A stretch of DNA of 64,000 bases from Myxococcota bacterium. GTDB taxonomy: Bacteria > Myxococcota_A > Polyangia > JAAYKL01. Where the stretch lies: NCBI GenBank assembly GCA_030065855.1, contig JASJCT010000044.1, positions 1-64,000 on the forward strand, in the 5' to 3' direction. The stretch's first letter is position 1, and every line of letters begins with the position of its first letter. The position numbers and the translations under genes were made by a program. Below the pieces are notes generated by a model that saw only the letters and a program-made list of their open reading frames with translations, did not search any database and was not told the DNA's origin. Shown here piece by piece: positions 62,324-64,000 of this stretch.

Positions 62324-64000
62324 GCTGGAAGAGCAGGACGCCACCTGGGCTGGCTTTAAAGCAGTTCGTCTGGGGCAACTCGGACAGGCCGGCTTCACCG
62401 TGCCCGCTGGGATTGCCATTGGCGCTGAGGCCTATCGCTGCTTTGTGGAATCCACCGGTCTCCTCAAGGCGATCCAGCTCATGCTGCACCGCAAGAAGTT
62501 CGAGGACATGCGCTGGGAGGAACTCTGGGATCTGGCATTGCGCGTGCGCAATCTCTTTGCCCGCACAGCTCTGCCCCTCGACCTGCGGGCCACCCTGGCA
62601 GCGTCACTGCGAAGGGCGCGTTTAGCAGGCCCGGTTGTGGTCCGGTCAGCAGGGCTGCACGAGGATTCAAAGGCGGCTTCGTTCGCCGGTCTTCACGATT
62701 CTTTCATCAATGTGCGCGGCACCGAAGAGATTTTGAAGAAAATCGTTTTGGTCTGGGCGTCCCTGTGGTCTGATCGCGCGTTGCTCTACCGCCAGGAACT
62801 GGGACTCGATCCGAGTCAAAGCCGCATCGCTGTCATCGTTCAAACATTCGTGCTTGGGATTGCCTCGGGCGTTGCGTTCTCACGGGGTCCCAGTAATCAG
62901 GACGAGCTCGTCATCGAAGGCGTCTGGGGGTTGAACCAGGGGATGGTCGACGGAACGGTCCCGCCCCATCGCTGGCACCTGGACCGGCACAGCGGCCGGG
63001 TGAAGCAGATCGTTCCGGTGGATCAACGCCAGGCGCTGCGCACCACGGCCACAGATGTGCGTCTGGTCGACTTGTCGTCCCAGGAGAGGGGCGCTTTACC
63101 ACTGCAGGCCCTGCAATTGAAAGGGCTCTACGACATCGTCACCGAATTGGAGGCGAAATTTCGGGCGCCTCAGGACGTGGAGTGGACGCTCACCGACAGC
63201 GGCTTTGTTCTGCTCCAATCCAGACCGATCACCACGGGAGTATCTGAGGAACCCGACGACAAGCGCCGCTGGTACCTGACCCTGCACCGCAGTATCGACA
63301 ATCTGAAACGGCTGCGCAAAAAGATTCAACAGGAGGTGCTGCCCGGCATGGAGCAAGAGGCCGATGACCTTGCTGCGGTAGATCTGCGCGCTTTGAATGC
63401 AGCAGCGCTGGCCTCAGAGATCAGACGGCGCCAATCCATCCGCGATCGATGGGTCGACGCCTACTGGGAGCATTGTATCCCCTTTGCCCACGGCATGCGG
63501 ATCTTTGGCCAGATCTACAATGACCGATGCCAGCCCGACGACCCGTTTGAGTTCATTGAGCTGCTCAGAAATGACGCCCTGCTCGGTGCTCAGCGCAACA
63601 CAGAGATGTACGGTCTGTCCCAGGCCTTGCGCAACGTCGACGCGGGGCAGCTGGATCGGGAAGCTTTCGATGAACGGGTCGACGCCTTCCTCGTGCGATT
63701 CGGCCTTACTGGCGTGGCAGGTCGCCCCCAGGATCGAGAAGGACTGCTCGCCCTGCTCACTCGGCTTCAAGGGGGTGCCCAAAAGCTCAATGCGGACCAG
63801 ACATTGGGCGACCGTTTTCTGGATCGCTTCTCGGCAGAAGAGCGCGACGCGATGGCTGAGCTGCTAGACCTCGCGAGGGATAGCTATAGCCTCAGGGACG
63901 ACGACAACATCTACCTCGGTCGTATCGAAGCACAGCTGGTGGCAGCTGTGCGGGAAGCATCCCGGCGAGTAGGGGAGAGCACAAAAAACACGGGCATGCC
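62298..64000 (+). CDS. PEP-synthase-like (PPDK N-terminal domain) protein, 3' end outside the window
   Basis: At least 567 residues from a GTG at 62298 with AGGAAGG about 8 nt upstream, overlapping the preceding gene by 26 bp; the frame stays open to the window end. ATP-grasp-type nucleotide domain motifs: VVVRSAGLHEDSKAASFAGL, RIAVIVQTFVLGIASGVAFS, VIEGVWGLNQGMVDG and QDVEWTLTDSGFVLLQSRPI, which define the PPDK/PEP synthase N-domain. The His-containing phosphotransfer and PEP-binding domains are not in the part visible. PEP synthase or rifampicin phosphotransferase-like activity are both possible. Confidence 0.85.
   Translation, partial: MIQTKPLLELEEQDATWAGFKAVRLGQLGQAGFTVPAGIAIGAEAYRCFVESTGLLKAIQLMLHRKKFEDMRWEELWDLALRVRNLFARTALPLDLRATLAASLRRARLAGPVVVRSAGLHEDSKAASFAGLHDSFINVRGTEEILKKIVLVWASLWSDRALLYRQELGLDPSQSRIAVIVQTFVLGIASGVAFSRGPSNQDELVIEGVWGLNQGMVDGTVPPHRWHLDRHSGRVKQIVPVDQRQALRTTATDVRLVDLSSQERGALPLQALQLKGLYDIVTELEAKFRAPQDVEWTLTDSGFVLLQSRPITTGVSEEPDDKRRWYLTLHRSIDNLKRLRKKIQQEVLPGMEQEADDLAAVDLRALNAAALASEIRRRQSIRDRWVDAYWEHCIPFAHGMRIFGQIYNDRCQPDDPFEFIELLRNDALLGAQRNTEMYGLSQALRNVDAGQLDREAFDERVDAFLVRFGLTGVAGRPQDREGLLALLTRLQGGAQKLNADQTLGDRFLDRFSAEERDAMAELLDLARDSYSLRDDDNIYLGRIEAQLVAAVREASRRVGESTKNTGM

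Noticed and set aside
1-64000. CRISPR arrays, tRNA or rRNA genes, transposases, integrases
   Set aside because: Read for regularly spaced repeats, cloverleaf ends and transposase motifs; none convincing.

Overview
The window looks like chromosomal DNA of a Gram-negative, delta-proteobacterium/Myxococcota-like organism. The reasons are many lipoproteins with long Asp-Thr stalks, a TonB receptor and outer-membrane porins, RseP, EnvC-like and FtsEX division genes, a class II (B12) ribonucleotide reductase under NrdR boxes, HypAB, and a fusion of an endonuclease-Q-like PHP domain to a UvrD helicase. No tRNA, rRNA, CRISPR array, transposase or prophage was seen. The phylum is an inference from gene content.

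Layout. 1-6.8 kb: an AT-richer block on the minus strand with a secreted beta-helix protein followed by a 1.68-kaa SpvB/VCBS/Rhs-type protein that ends inside a 73-bp tandem repeat. 7.3-10.8 kb: dnaE. 10.9-14.9 kb: three tandem paralogous lipoproteins with an SGNH-hydrolase-like motif pattern (one with a very long Asp-Thr minisatellite), then a PrmC-like methyltransferase. 15-16.1 kb: DUF4143 ATPase. 16.2-19.9 kb: a fully translationally coupled nosL-permease-ATPase-membrane protein operon (minus), divergent from a ModE-like regulator. 20-21.4 kb: VapBC-type toxin-antitoxin pair and a PAP2 phosphatase. 21.4-24.5 kb: nrdJ with promoter and two NrdR boxes. 24.7-28.4 kb: ftsE, ftsX, a coiled-coil-only EnvC-like protein, and a glycosyltransferase. 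28.4-33.5 kb: EndoQ-UvrD fusion gene (minus), and on the plus strand an ATPase/TOPRIM-like gene pair that may be a defence system. 33.6-37.8 kb: metabolic genes. 38-42.5 kb: papain-like secreted protease, TonB receptor and its lipoprotein partner.

43-51.3 kb is the most striking part: a three-gene cassette (Cys-rich lipoprotein, coiled-coil porin, 166-residue PstS-like periplasmic protein) is present three times in a row. Each copy has the same 13-nt overlap between genes 1 and 2, the same 14-nt gap between genes 2 and 3, and its own TTGGAC-type promoter. The junctions carry dispersed palindromic repeats. This is an envelope system with no function I can name.

51.4-53.5 kb: iron-sulphur protein with hypA and hypB. 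53.5-55.9 kb: lipoprotein, acidic protein and a Phd/ParE pair. 55.9-60.1 kb: murD, rseP, pyrG on the minus strand. 60.4-64 kb: GC-rich operon of photolyase, a PNPOx-fold protein and the 5' part of a PEP-synthase-like gene that runs off the window.

Starts were chosen by Shine-Dalgarno position and overlap geometry, so several differ from the longest open frame.
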